The notes under the pieces were generated by a model that saw nothing but the letters and a program-made list of their open reading frames with translations, had not been told where the DNA came from and searched no databases. A stretch of 6,201 bases of DNA, from contig JAIXZU010000005.1 of NCBI GenBank assembly GCA_027489415.1, forward strand, positions 1 to 6,201. Reading direction: 5' to 3'. Of the stretch, positions 1 through 5,147 are shown piece by piece. The number at the start of each line of letters is the position of its first letter. Positions within the stretch are counted from its first letter, which is position 1. The stretch is from Alphaproteobacteria bacterium (lineage in GTDB: Bacteria > Pseudomonadota > Alphaproteobacteria > UBA2136 > UBA6156). Both the position numbers and the translations under genes were made by a program.

Positions 1-257
1 CCGCAACCCATACGGACTTCGGCAGGCTTTTTGGACACGGGAACATCCGGGAACACGCGGACCCATACACGGCCACCACGGGCGATGTAACGGGTCATGG
101 CGCGGCGGGCGGCCTCGATTTGACGGGCGGTGACGCGCTCCGGCTCCATGGCTTTCAGGCCAAATTCGCCGAAGTTAACGTCGGTTCCGCCTTTAGCGTC
201 GCCGTGGATCCGGCCCTTGTGGGCCTTACGGAATTTAGTTCTCTTTGGTTGCAGCAT
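1..257 (-). CDS. rplP: 50S ribosomal protein L16 (uL16), N-terminal 85 codons, cut by left edge
   Basis: uL16 binds 23S rRNA near the A site and the central protuberance of the large subunit and is needed for late assembly and tRNA accommodation. The visible part starts MLQPKRTKFRKAHKGR, the usual L16 opening. It continues through GLKAMEPERVTARQIEAAR (about 33-51), a run RAMTRYIARGGRVWVRVFPD (52-71) and KKPAEVRMG (76-84). The Arg in VRMG (residue 82) matches the arginine that is hydroxylated in E. coli L16. Residue 85 is Cys, where Lys or small polar residues are more usual. The gene follows rpsC by 31 bases, with a modest AGGG ribosome site 7 bases before the ATG. The remaining C-terminal part, with rpmC probably after it, lies outside the window. 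No stop codon is present, so it reads as a complete frame to the edge. Confidence 0.97.
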   Translation of the reverse strand, partial: MLQPKRTKFRKAHKGRIHGDAKGGTDVNFGEFGLKAMEPERVTARQIEAARRAMTRYIARGGRVWVRVFPDVPVSKKPAEVRMGC

Positions 258-288
258 AGCTTTACCCTATATTCTTCAATTGGCGGCT

Positions 289-939
289 TTACTGGACATT
301 TGACGTGTAGTCAATGCCATACTTCTCGCCATGGTTGACCCAGACCTGGATACCGATAACACCGTAGGTGGTGTGAGCGGCGCCCATGCCGTAGTCGATG
401 TCGGCGCGGAGCGTGTGCAGCGGCAGGGATCCCTCGATGTACCAGTCGGTACGGGCGATTTCCGCACCAGCCAAACGGCCGGCGAGACGGATACGCACCC
501 CCTTGGCACCACCAGCGAGCGCGTTTTGCACGGCACGCTTCATGGCACGGCGGTAGGCGATACGGCGCTCGAGCTGGTCGGCGACGGAGTCGGCGATCAG
601 TTTGGCGTCGATGTCCGGCTTACGGATTTCCACGATGTTGAGAACGACTTCGCTTTTGGATTTCTTTTGGATTTCCTTGCGCAGGTTCTCGATTTCGGCA
701 CCCTTTTTACCAATGATGACGCCGGGACGAGCGGTGTGGATGAACACACGGCACTTCTTGGAGGGGCGCTCGATGGTGATTTTGCTGATGGCTGCGCCCT
801 TGAGCTTGGCCATGAGGAAGGTGCGGATTGTGGCGTCTTCCTTCAGCAGGGTGGGGTAGTCCTTACCGGCGATCCAGAGGGAGTCCCAGGTACGGTTAAC
901 GCCAAGGCGCAGGCCGATCGGTTTAACTTTTTGTCCCAT
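289..939 (-). CDS. rpsC: 30S ribosomal protein S3 (uS3)
   Basis: uS3 sits at the mRNA entry channel on the head of the small subunit. The product has 216 residues, close to the usual 210-235. It begins MGQKVKPIGLRLG and holds a type-2 KH domain with the GKKG loop at 77-80 after HTARPGVII. RRAMKR at 130-135 carries the basic residues linked to ribosomal mRNA unwinding in E. coli. The C-terminal S3 domain follows, with GRLAGAEIARTDW (154-166) and LHTLRADIDYG (174-184). Two things are unusual: the common REGRVPLH reads IEGSLPLH, and the last 15 residues (from about NHGEKYG) differ from the usual FKGE ending. The start is fixed by GGAGG at 949-953, nine bases before the ATG and inside the last codons of rplV. 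Only 4 bases separate the two genes, so translational coupling is likely. Confidence 0.98.
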   Translation of the reverse strand: MGQKVKPIGLRLGVNRTWDSLWIAGKDYPTLLKEDATIRTFLMAKLKGAAISKITIERPSKKCRVFIHTARPGVIIGKKGAEIENLRKEIQKKSKSEVVLNIVEIRKPDIDAKLIADSVADQLERRIAYRRAMKRAVQNALAGGAKGVRIRLAGRLAGAEIARTDWYIEGSLPLHTLRADIDYGMGAAHTTYGVIGIQVWVNHGEKYGIDYTSNVQ

Positions 940-943
940 AGAA

Positions 944-1432
944 TTAGGCCTCCGTGGTTTCGGTTGTTGTTTCTGCAGCTTCTGCCTTGGCAGCCTTAGG
1001 TGCCTTGGCTTCGGCGGGCTTGGCGGCCTTCGGGGCAGAGGCCTTAGGAGCCTTCACTTCGGGCGCTTTTTCAGCCAGCACGATGGTGAGGTGGCAGCGG
1101 TGCTTCAGCACGGGAGCGGCACGGCCTTTGGCGCGTTGCATCCAGCGCTTGAGGTAGGCGCCCTTGTCCGCGAAGGCTTGCGCAACCACGAGGTTGTCCA
1201 CGTTCAGGCCGTGGTTGTTTTCCGCGTTAGCAATGGCGGAAAGCAGCAGCTTCTTGGTGATGGGAGCCAGTTTCTTGCGGCAGAACGTGAGGTCGTTCAG
1301 CGCGCGTTCGACGGGCTTGCCGCGGATGAGTTCGAGCACCAAGTGCGCCTTTTGGGTGCTGGACTTGATGTCGCGCAGGCTGGCAACAGCTTCGTTAGCT
1401 GCGGCCTTGCGGGGGGTAACGGATTTACTCAT
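944..1432 (-). CDS. rplV: 50S ribosomal protein L22 (uL22) with extended Ala/Lys-rich tail
   Basis: uL22 binds all 23S rRNA domains, and its long beta-hairpin lines the peptide exit tunnel. The core covers about residues 13-122: AHLVLELIRGKPVERALNDL (29-48), SAIANAENNHGL (65-76), then the hairpin and the family signature around KRWMQRAKGRAAPVLKHRCH (95-114). The product is 162 residues against about 110-130 in most bacteria. The excess is mainly a low-complexity tail, 123-162, rich in Ala, Lys, Pro, Glu and finally Thr, with APKAAK at 133-138 and again at 144-149. A shorter relative of this tail ends L4 in the same operon. The start is supported by AAGGA nine bases upstream, next to the rpsS stop. 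The gap to rpsS is 12 bases. The core assignment is secure; the role of the tail is unknown. Confidence 0.97.
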   Translation of the reverse strand: MSKSVTPRKAAANEAVASLRDIKSSTQKAHLVLELIRGKPVERALNDLTFCRKKLAPITKKLLLSAIANAENNHGLNVDNLVVAQAFADKGAYLKRWMQRAKGRAAPVLKHRCHLTIVLAEKAPEVKAPKASAPKAAKPAEAKAPKAAKAEAAETTTETTEA

Positions 1433-1444
1433 ATGCGTTTATCC

Positions 1445-1732
1445 TTACTTCTTCTTCGTCACGGCCGCAGCCTTCTTGTCCGGGTGACCGGGGAACGTGC
1501 GGGTTGGTGCGAATTCTCCGAGCTTGTGACCGATCATGTTGTCGGTGATGAGCACGGGGATGAACTTATTGCCATTGTGGACGGCGAACGTCACGCCGAC
1601 GAAGTCCGGCATGATGGTGCTGCGACGCGACCAGGTTTTAATGACTTCCTTGCGGCCGGAGGACTGAACCTTGGCGACCTTGGCCGATACGTGGGCATCC
1701 ACGAACGGGCCTTTTTTGATTGAACGAGCCAT
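1445..1732 (-). CDS. rpsS: 30S ribosomal protein S19 (uS19)
   Basis: uS19 is in the head of the small subunit, contacts 16S rRNA beside S13 and takes part in the bridge to the large subunit. At 95 residues it has the normal length. The whole family pattern is visible: MARSIKKGPFVDAH at the start, IKTWSRRSTIMPDFVGVTF (31-49), HNGNKFIPVLITDNMIGHKL (52-71) and GEFAPTRTFPGH (72-83), then a basic tail ending in KKK. The usual MVGH reads MIGH, a conservative change. The start is supported by GGGGAG nine bases before the ATG. It lies 19 bases after rplB and 12 bases before rplV. Nothing suggests a defect. Confidence 0.98.
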   Translation of the reverse strand: MARSIKKGPFVDAHVSAKVAKVQSSGRKEVIKTWSRRSTIMPDFVGVTFAVHNGNKFIPVLITDNMIGHKLGEFAPTRTFPGHPDKKAAAVTKKK

Positions 1733-1751
1733 GTGTGATTACTCCCCTGCC

Positions 1752-2585
1752 CTATCGTTTATCTGTCCGGCGGCGGATAATAAGCTTGCCGCTAGGTTTA
1801 CGCAGATTACGCGTCTTCTTACCCTTGGTAGGTTTACCCCACGGAGTGACCGGGTGACGGCCACCAGAGGTTTTACCTTCACCACCACCGTGCGGGTGGT
1901 CTACCGGGTTCATCACCACACCACGGACGACCGGACGGTGACCCATCCAGCGGGCGCGGCCGGCTTTACCGAGCTGCGTGTTCATGTGGTCCGGGTTGCT
2001 GACGGAACCGATGGTTGCGAGGCAGGATTCATGCACGCGGCGGAGTTCTCCGGACGGCATGCGAAGCTGCACGTAGGCGCCGTCCTTACCGGCAAGCTGG
2101 ATGCTTGCGCCGGCAGAGCGGGCCATGATGCCACCTGCGCCGGGCTTGAGCTCGACGTTGTGAACAACGGTACCAACCGGAATGTTCTTCAGCGGCAGGG
2201 CGTTACCGGGCACGATTTCTGCTTGCGGGCCGGACATGACAGTGTCGCCCACTTTCAGCTTTTGCGGTGCCAGGATGTAGGACAGTTCGCCATCCTTGTA
2301 GGTTACCAGCGCGATGAAGGCGGAACGGTTGGGATCGTATTCCAAACGCTCGACTTTGGCGGGTACGCCGAACTTGGCGCGCTTGAAGTCGATAATGCGG
2401 TAACGGCGCTTGTGACCGCCGCCGCGCTGCCAAACAGTGGTGCGACCAGTGTTGTTACGACCGCCGGAAGAGCTGATAGGAGCGGTGAGAGACTTCTCGG
2501 GCGCGCCTTTGTGCAGCTCGGATTTGTCGACAGTAATAAGCTGTCGACGGCCGGGCGATGTTGGGTTGTAGGTTTTGAGTGCCAT
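1752..2585 (-). CDS. rplB: 50S ribosomal protein L2 (uL2)
   Basis: uL2 is a primary 23S rRNA binder needed for subunit association and for the peptidyl-transferase centre. The product has 277 residues, the standard length. It starts MALKTYNPTSPGRRQL. It has the RNA-binding region with GGRNNTGR (41-48) and GGGHKRRYRIIDFKR (55-69), the SH3-like domain with GKDGAYVQLRMPSGE (166-180), and the signature RPVVRGVVMNPVDHPHGGGEG (217-237). His230 in HPHGGGEG matches E. coli His229, important for activity. The basic C-terminus has TRNLRKPSGKLIIRRR. AAGGA lies eight bases before the ATG. It sits 24 bases after rplW. A perfect inverted repeat falls inside codons 13-20 and is listed separately. Confidence 0.99.
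   Translation of the reverse strand: MALKTYNPTSPGRRQLITVDKSELHKGAPEKSLTAPISSSGGRNNTGRTTVWQRGGGHKRRYRIIDFKRAKFGVPAKVERLEYDPNRSAFIALVTYKDGELSYILAPQKLKVGDTVMSGPQAEIVPGNALPLKNIPVGTVVHNVELKPGAGGIMARSAGASIQLAGKDGAYVQLRMPSGELRRVHESCLATIGSVSNPDHMNTQLGKAGRARWMGHRPVVRGVVMNPVDHPHGGGEGKTSGGRHPVTPWGKPTKGKKTRNLRKPSGKLIIRRRTDKR
2526..2548 (-). repeat. Perfect 8-base inverted repeat inside early rplB codons
   Basis: GTCGACAG at 2526-2533 and CTGTCGAC at 2541-2548 are exact reverse complements separated by 7 bases. The mRNA would form an 8-pair stem with a 7-base loop covering codons 13-20 of rplB (Arg13 to Asp20). The encoded residues (RRQLITVD) are typical of L2, so protein constraint may account for part of the pattern. 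A stem this close to the start could influence rplB translation, but that is inference. Confidence 0.55.
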
Positions 2586-2609
2586 ATGACTTTTCCTTTC
2601 CCTACCTGA

Positions 2610-2927
2610 TTATTTCACGCCTGCGGAGAGGTCGACGCTTTGGCCGTCCTTCAGCTTGACGAAGGCTTTTTTGATGTCCGAGCGTGCGCCGAGGTTACGG
2701 GTACGCTTTTTGCCCTTTTGAACCAGCGTGTTGACCTTCAGGACTTCGACACCATAGAGGCGCTCGAAAGTGGTTTTGATTTCCGGCTTGGTGGCGTCCG
2801 GCAGCACTTCGAAAGTGAGCCAGTTGCCAGATTCGGAAACCTTGGTGGTCTTCTCGGTGATGAGAGGACGCACGACCAGTTGGTACATACGCTCGGTGGG
2901 GGCGGCGGAAGATGAGGTTTTGCTCAT
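2610..2927 (-). CDS. rplW: 50S ribosomal protein L23 (uL23)
   Basis: uL23 lies at the mouth of the peptide exit tunnel and is the docking site for trigger factor and SRP. The product has 105 residues against a usual 95-100. The family pattern runs from LVVRPLITEKTTKVSESGN (17-35) through FEVLPDATKPEIK (39-51) and FERLYGVEVLKVNTLVQKGK (54-73) to the RSDIKKAFVKLKDGQSVDL end. An internal Met at 14 could serve as a start, but AAGGGAG seven bases before the upstream ATG favours the longer form, giving a short Ser/Ala-rich N-terminal extension. It lies 12 bases after rplD and 24 bases before rplB. Confidence 0.98.
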   Translation of the reverse strand: MSKTSSSAAPTERMYQLVVRPLITEKTTKVSESGNWLTFEVLPDATKPEIKTTFERLYGVEVLKVNTLVQKGKKRTRNLGARSDIKKAFVKLKDGQSVDLSAGVK

Positions 2928-2939
2928 GATAGTGCTCCC

Positions 2940-3629
2940 TTACTCTGCTGATTTCTTAGTTGCGGGCTTCTTGGCAGCCTTCGGAGCTTCCACGGCCACT
3001 TCGGTTTCTTCCTTGCTGAGGCGGGCAACCAGCATGCTGACAGCCTTGGAGGTGAGAACCAGCTTGTCGCGCTGCAGGATGTCGTAGACGTTCGCACCAG
3101 CGGTGGGAATGACTTTAACGTGCGGCAGGTTGCGGGAAGCGAGGTCGAAGTTGGTTTCGAAGCTGTCCACGATGAAGGTCGCGTTCAGGGCACCCATTTT
3201 GGTGAGCTGGGCGTGAAGGGCCTTGGTCTTCGGGGCGCTCAGGGCGGCTTCATCTACAACGATGAGGTTGCCGGTAGAGAGCTTGCCGGAGAGGGCGGTC
3301 TTCAGAGCCAGGGCACGCACCTGCTTGGGCAGGCTGTTGGTGTTGGTGCGGTTACGGGGACCGTGGGACACGCCACCGCCAACGAAGATGTTGGAGGAGC
3401 GGGCACCATGACGGGCGTTACCGGACTTCTTCTGCGGGCCGTGCTTTTTCTTCGAGCGGTCGATTTCGCCGCGCGTTTTGGTGTGGGCCAGCCATTCGCG
3501 GCTGTTGGCCAACTGCCAGTTGACGGCACGGGCGAGGAGGTCGGTGCGGATTTCGAGACCAAAGACATTGGTCGGGAGATCCATGGCGCCGGTCTTCTTA
3601 CCGTCGAGGGAGATGATGTCGATATTCAT
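2940..3629 (-). CDS. rplD: 50S ribosomal protein L4 (uL4) with C-terminal tail
   Basis: uL4 is an early 23S rRNA binder whose extended loop forms part of the exit-tunnel constriction. In gammaproteobacteria it also represses its own S10 operon through the mRNA leader. The product has 229 residues against about 200-210. Visible are the N-terminal domain with LARAVNWQLANSR (32-44), the tunnel loop including QKKSGNARHG and IFVGGGVSHGPRNRTN (66-96), LPKQVRALALKTALSGK (100-116), and TAGANVYDILQRDKLVLTSKAV (176-197). In the loop the common QKGTGRARHG reads QKKSGNARHG, an unusual substitution. Residues after about 205 form an acidic/basic tail with APKAAKKPA, akin to the L22 tail. The start is supported by AAAGGGG six bases upstream. 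It is 14 bases after rplC. Confidence 0.97.
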   Translation of the reverse strand: MNIDIISLDGKKTGAMDLPTNVFGLEIRTDLLARAVNWQLANSREWLAHTKTRGEIDRSKKKHGPQKKSGNARHGARSSNIFVGGGVSHGPRNRTNTNSLPKQVRALALKTALSGKLSTGNLIVVDEAALSAPKTKALHAQLTKMGALNATFIVDSFETNFDLASRNLPHVKVIPTAGANVYDILQRDKLVLTSKAVSMLVARLSKEETEVAVEAPKAAKKPATKKSAE

Positions 3630-3643
3630 GTCGTTCCCCTTTC

Positions 3644-4309
3644 CTACTTGGTCACTTTAGCGTTTTTGATCTTCACGGCGTCGTTCACGAACACGTAACC
3701 ACCCTTGGCACCGGGCACGGAGCCCTTGATGAGGATGAGACCGCGTTCGGCGTCCACACGTACGACTTCCAGGTTCTGGGTCGTGACGTTTTCCACACCG
3801 TAGTGACCGGCCATCTTCTTGTTCTTGAAGACGCGGCCCGGGTCCTGGCGTTGACCGGTTGAACCGTGGGAACGGTGAGACACGGACACACCGTGGGTAG
3901 CGCGGAGACCGTGGAAGTTCCAGCGGGCCATTACACCGGTGAAACCGCGACCCTTGGTGGTGCCGCGAACGTCGACCAGTTGGCCGGCGGTGAAGTGGTC
4001 CACCTTCAGTTCGGTGCCCGGGGCAACGAGGTTTTCGGGCGTGACGCGGAATTCAACGAGCTTGTACTTGGGCTCCACACCGGCTTTGCGGAAGTGGCCG
4101 AGTTCCGGCTTGGATACGCGCTGGGCCTTCTTGGTGAAGGTACCGATTTGAACGGCGGTGTAGCCGTCCTTTTCAACGGTGCGCTGAGCAACAACTTGAG
4201 CGCCTTCAACTTGCAGGACAGTAACAGGAACGTGCTGGCCGGCAGTGTTGAAGATACGGGTCATACCGACTTTTTTGGCAACGAGGCCGTGACGGATTTG
4301 GTTAGGCAT
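3644..4309 (-). CDS. rplC: 50S ribosomal protein L3 (uL3)
   Basis: uL3 starts large-subunit assembly and reaches with a long loop toward the peptidyl-transferase centre. The product has 221 residues, within the usual range of about 205-245. It begins with GLVAKKVGMTRIF (8-20). The family signature GRGFTGVMARWNFHG lies at 120-134, followed by the central loop HRSHGSTGQRQDPGRVFKNK (145-164) and KMAGHYGVE. This loop contains the glutamines near the site methylated by PrmB in E. coli. The C-terminal barrel has VVRVDAERGLILIKGSVPG (182-200). Its HRSHGSTG wording is typical of alphaproteobacteria. GGAGG lies nine bases before the ATG, and the gene follows rpsJ by 15 bases. Confidence 0.99.
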   Translation of the reverse strand: MPNQIRHGLVAKKVGMTRIFNTAGQHVPVTVLQVEGAQVVAQRTVEKDGYTAVQIGTFTKKAQRVSKPELGHFRKAGVEPKYKLVEFRVTPENLVAPGTELKVDHFTAGQLVDVRGTTKGRGFTGVMARWNFHGLRATHGVSVSHRSHGSTGQRQDPGRVFKNKKMAGHYGVENVTTQNLEVVRVDAERGLILIKGSVPGAKGGYVFVNDAVKIKNAKVTK

Positions 4310-4324
4310 AGCTTTAACCCTCCG

Positions 4325-4648
4325 TTACAGCTTGATCTGCACTTCGACGCCGGACGCGAGGTCCAGCTTCATCAAAGCGTCGATGGTTTGCGGGGTCGGC
4401 TCTACGATTTCCAGCACACGCTTGTGGGTGCGCATTTCGAAGTGCTCGCGGCTCTTTTTGTCGATGTGCGGGCTGCGGAGTACGCAGAAACGCTCGATTT
4501 TGGTGGGCAGCGGAATGGGACCGTGGACCTTGGCGCCGGTACGGCGGGCGGTTTCCACGATTTCGAGAGTGGATTTGTCGAGAACACGGTGATCGTACGA
4601 CTTAAGCCGGATACGAATGTTCTGGGTGGCTTCGGGCTGGGTGGCCAT
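4325..4648 (-). CDS. rpsJ: 30S ribosomal protein S10 (uS10, NusE)
   Basis: uS10 is a head protein of the small subunit and, as NusE, joins the NusB antitermination complex and couples to NusG. The product has 107 residues against about 102-105, with a short extra N-terminus (MATQPEATQN). The family pattern is complete: IRIRLKSYDHRVLDKS (11-26), the long loop GAKVHGPIPLPTKIERFCV (38-56), SPHIDKKSREHFEMRTHKR (59-77) and IDALMKLDLASGVEVQIKL at the end. The wording of the loop and of HIDKKSREHFE points to Alphaproteobacteria. It is the first gene of the operon. AAGGAAG at 4659-4665 lies about 10 bases before the ATG. A strong promoter and a structured leader lie upstream. Confidence 0.99.
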   Translation of the reverse strand: MATQPEATQNIRIRLKSYDHRVLDKSTLEIVETARRTGAKVHGPIPLPTKIERFCVLRSPHIDKKSREHFEMRTHKRVLEIVEPTPQTIDALMKLDLASGVEVQIKL

Positions 4649-4806
4649 GATGCGCTATCTTCCTTGTGTGCTTACCCATTCGCCGGGGCAGAGGCACGGT
4701 TACAACAAAGGCCAATCCCTTGATTGCCTTGGGATTGGCAAAGACCCGATGGTGGCAAATATCCGGGTCAAATTTCGATTACGTACGGTGGTCAGGTTGT
4801 ACGGTT
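4649..4806 (-). promoter_or_regulatory. S10 operon 5' leader with two hairpins
   Basis: From the predicted start near 4806 to the rpsJ ATG the leader is about 158 bases. It can form a 6-pair stem (GACCCG/CGGGTC, arms 4743-4748 and 4764-4769, 15-base loop) and a perfect 9-pair stem (GCCAATCCC/GGGATTGGC, arms 4711-4719 and 4731-4739, 11-base loop). The rpsJ ribosome site AAGGAAG is at 4659-4665. The second stem is not followed by a run of T, so it is not a simple terminator. E. coli has an S10 leader of similar length through which L4 represses the operon. Whether this unrelated-looking leader does the same is inference. Confidence 0.6.
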
Positions 4807-4812
4807 AGGGCG

Positions 4813-4841
4813 GATATAGGGCCGTGGGGGGTTGGTGTCAA
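4813..4841 (-). promoter_or_regulatory. Main S10 operon promoter (sigma-70 type)
   Basis: On the minus strand TTGACA (4836-4841) is followed by exactly 17 bases and then TATATC (4813-4818). This is a perfect -35 and a 5-of-6 match at -10. Transcription would start near 4806 and read into rpsJ. The position just upstream of a highly expressed operon fits. Confidence 0.82.
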
Positions 4842-4925
4842 GCAGAAACGGGCAGAAAGTTGTGGAAAGTTAGAGGGCTGGGGCGAGATGTTCGGTTGGT
4901 GGTTTCAGGCAAAGCGGCTGAACGA

Positions 4926-4953
4926 GGGATGAAGCGGGTTTCAAGTTCATCCT
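4926..4953. repeat. Inverted repeat beside the AT-rich island
   Basis: GGATGAA at 4927-4933 is matched exactly by TTCATCC at 4946-4952, with a 12-base loop; a G-T pair (4926/4953) extends it on the plus strand. Read on the plus strand it is followed by ACC and a T-rich stretch, so it might be a weak plus-strand terminator. On the minus strand no T-run follows. Function unknown. Confidence 0.4.
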
Positions 4954-4956
4954 ACC

Positions 4957-5018
4957 TTTTATGTTTTTATTATATTATATTGATTTTATTGTTATTTATT
5001 AAATTGTTTTTGACTTTT
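4957..5018. other. AT-rich island in the intergenic region
   Basis: Only 6 of these 62 bases are G or C, in a window that is otherwise GC-rich. It lies 115 or more bases upstream of the S10 promoter, too far for a simple UP element. Possible roles are an easily melted segment, a site for a nucleoid protein, or a relic of an insertion. A possible minus-strand promoter lies within it. Confidence 0.6.
4974..5002 (-). promoter_or_regulatory. Possible second upstream promoter toward rpsJ
   Basis: On the minus strand TTAATA (4997-5002, 4 of 6 matches) is followed by 17 bases and a perfect TATAAT (4974-4979). A second TATAAT overlaps it at 4969-4974. In so AT-rich a stretch such matches arise easily by chance, so this is only a candidate. 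If used, its RNA would have a leader of about 320 bases before rpsJ. Confidence 0.3.
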
Positions 5019-5047
5019 GCCACGGGGTGGGGTAGGGTTTTATCAAC

Positions 5048-5071
5048 GTCGCCATCTGGGCGGCTTTTTTT
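5048..5071 (+). terminator. Intrinsic terminator on the plus strand, no matching gene
   Basis: GTCGCC (5048-5053) pairs with GGCGGC (5059-5064) across a 5-base loop, with one G-T pair, and seven T follow at 5065-5071. The form is that of a rho-independent terminator reading left to right. No plus-strand gene precedes it in the window. It may end a small RNA or stop antisense transcription, or the pattern may be chance. Confidence 0.55.
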
Positions 5072-5113
5072 GTGGGTTGGGGACGGCGGGGCCGTATGCC
5101 CCTGCCCGTGACA

Positions 5114-5139
5114 AAGGCCCGCCTGTGGAGGCGGGCCTT
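5114..5139 (-). terminator. Hairpin terminator after the 113-residue gene
   Basis: AAGGCCCGCC (5114-5123) and GGCGGGCCTT (5130-5139) form a perfect 10-pair stem with a 6-base loop. It begins 8 bases after the stop codon at 5148. On the minus strand only three T follow the GC part, so the T-run is short, but the stem is very stable. It should shield the S10 control region from read-through. Confidence 0.65.
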
Positions 5140-5147
5140 GGTGTTGA

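Noticed and set aside
1884..1900. Six-pair inverted repeat ACCACC/GGTGGT in rplB
   Set aside because: It follows from the codons for the invariant HPHGGG motif and needs no regulatory explanation.
1671..2609. Long open frame of 312 codons on the plus strand opposite rplB
   Set aside because: It is antisense to the fully conserved rplB and overlaps rpsS and the rplW end. Its translation has no recognisable domain, and GC-rich codon bias of rplB explains the absence of stops.
3866..4723. Plus-strand open frame of 285 codons opposite rplC and rpsJ
   Set aside because: A shadow of two conserved ribosomal genes; it also runs through the S10 leader and has no family resemblance.
4842..4956. Possible tRNA or housekeeping RNA; the TTCAAGT at 4940-4946 resembles a T-loop
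   Set aside because: The bases around it do not form a T-stem or an acceptor stem, and no RNase P, SRP or tmRNA hallmark is present.
5083..5095. ACGGC/GCCGT stem with 3-base loop
   Set aside because: Only five pairs, no T-run on either strand, in GC-rich DNA; expected by chance.
4824..5111. Plus-strand open frame of 95 codons with a hydrophobic stretch
   Set aside because: The hydrophobic part is simply the AT-rich island translated. There is no ribosome site, it crosses the S10 promoter, and it contains the plus-strand terminator inside the frame.
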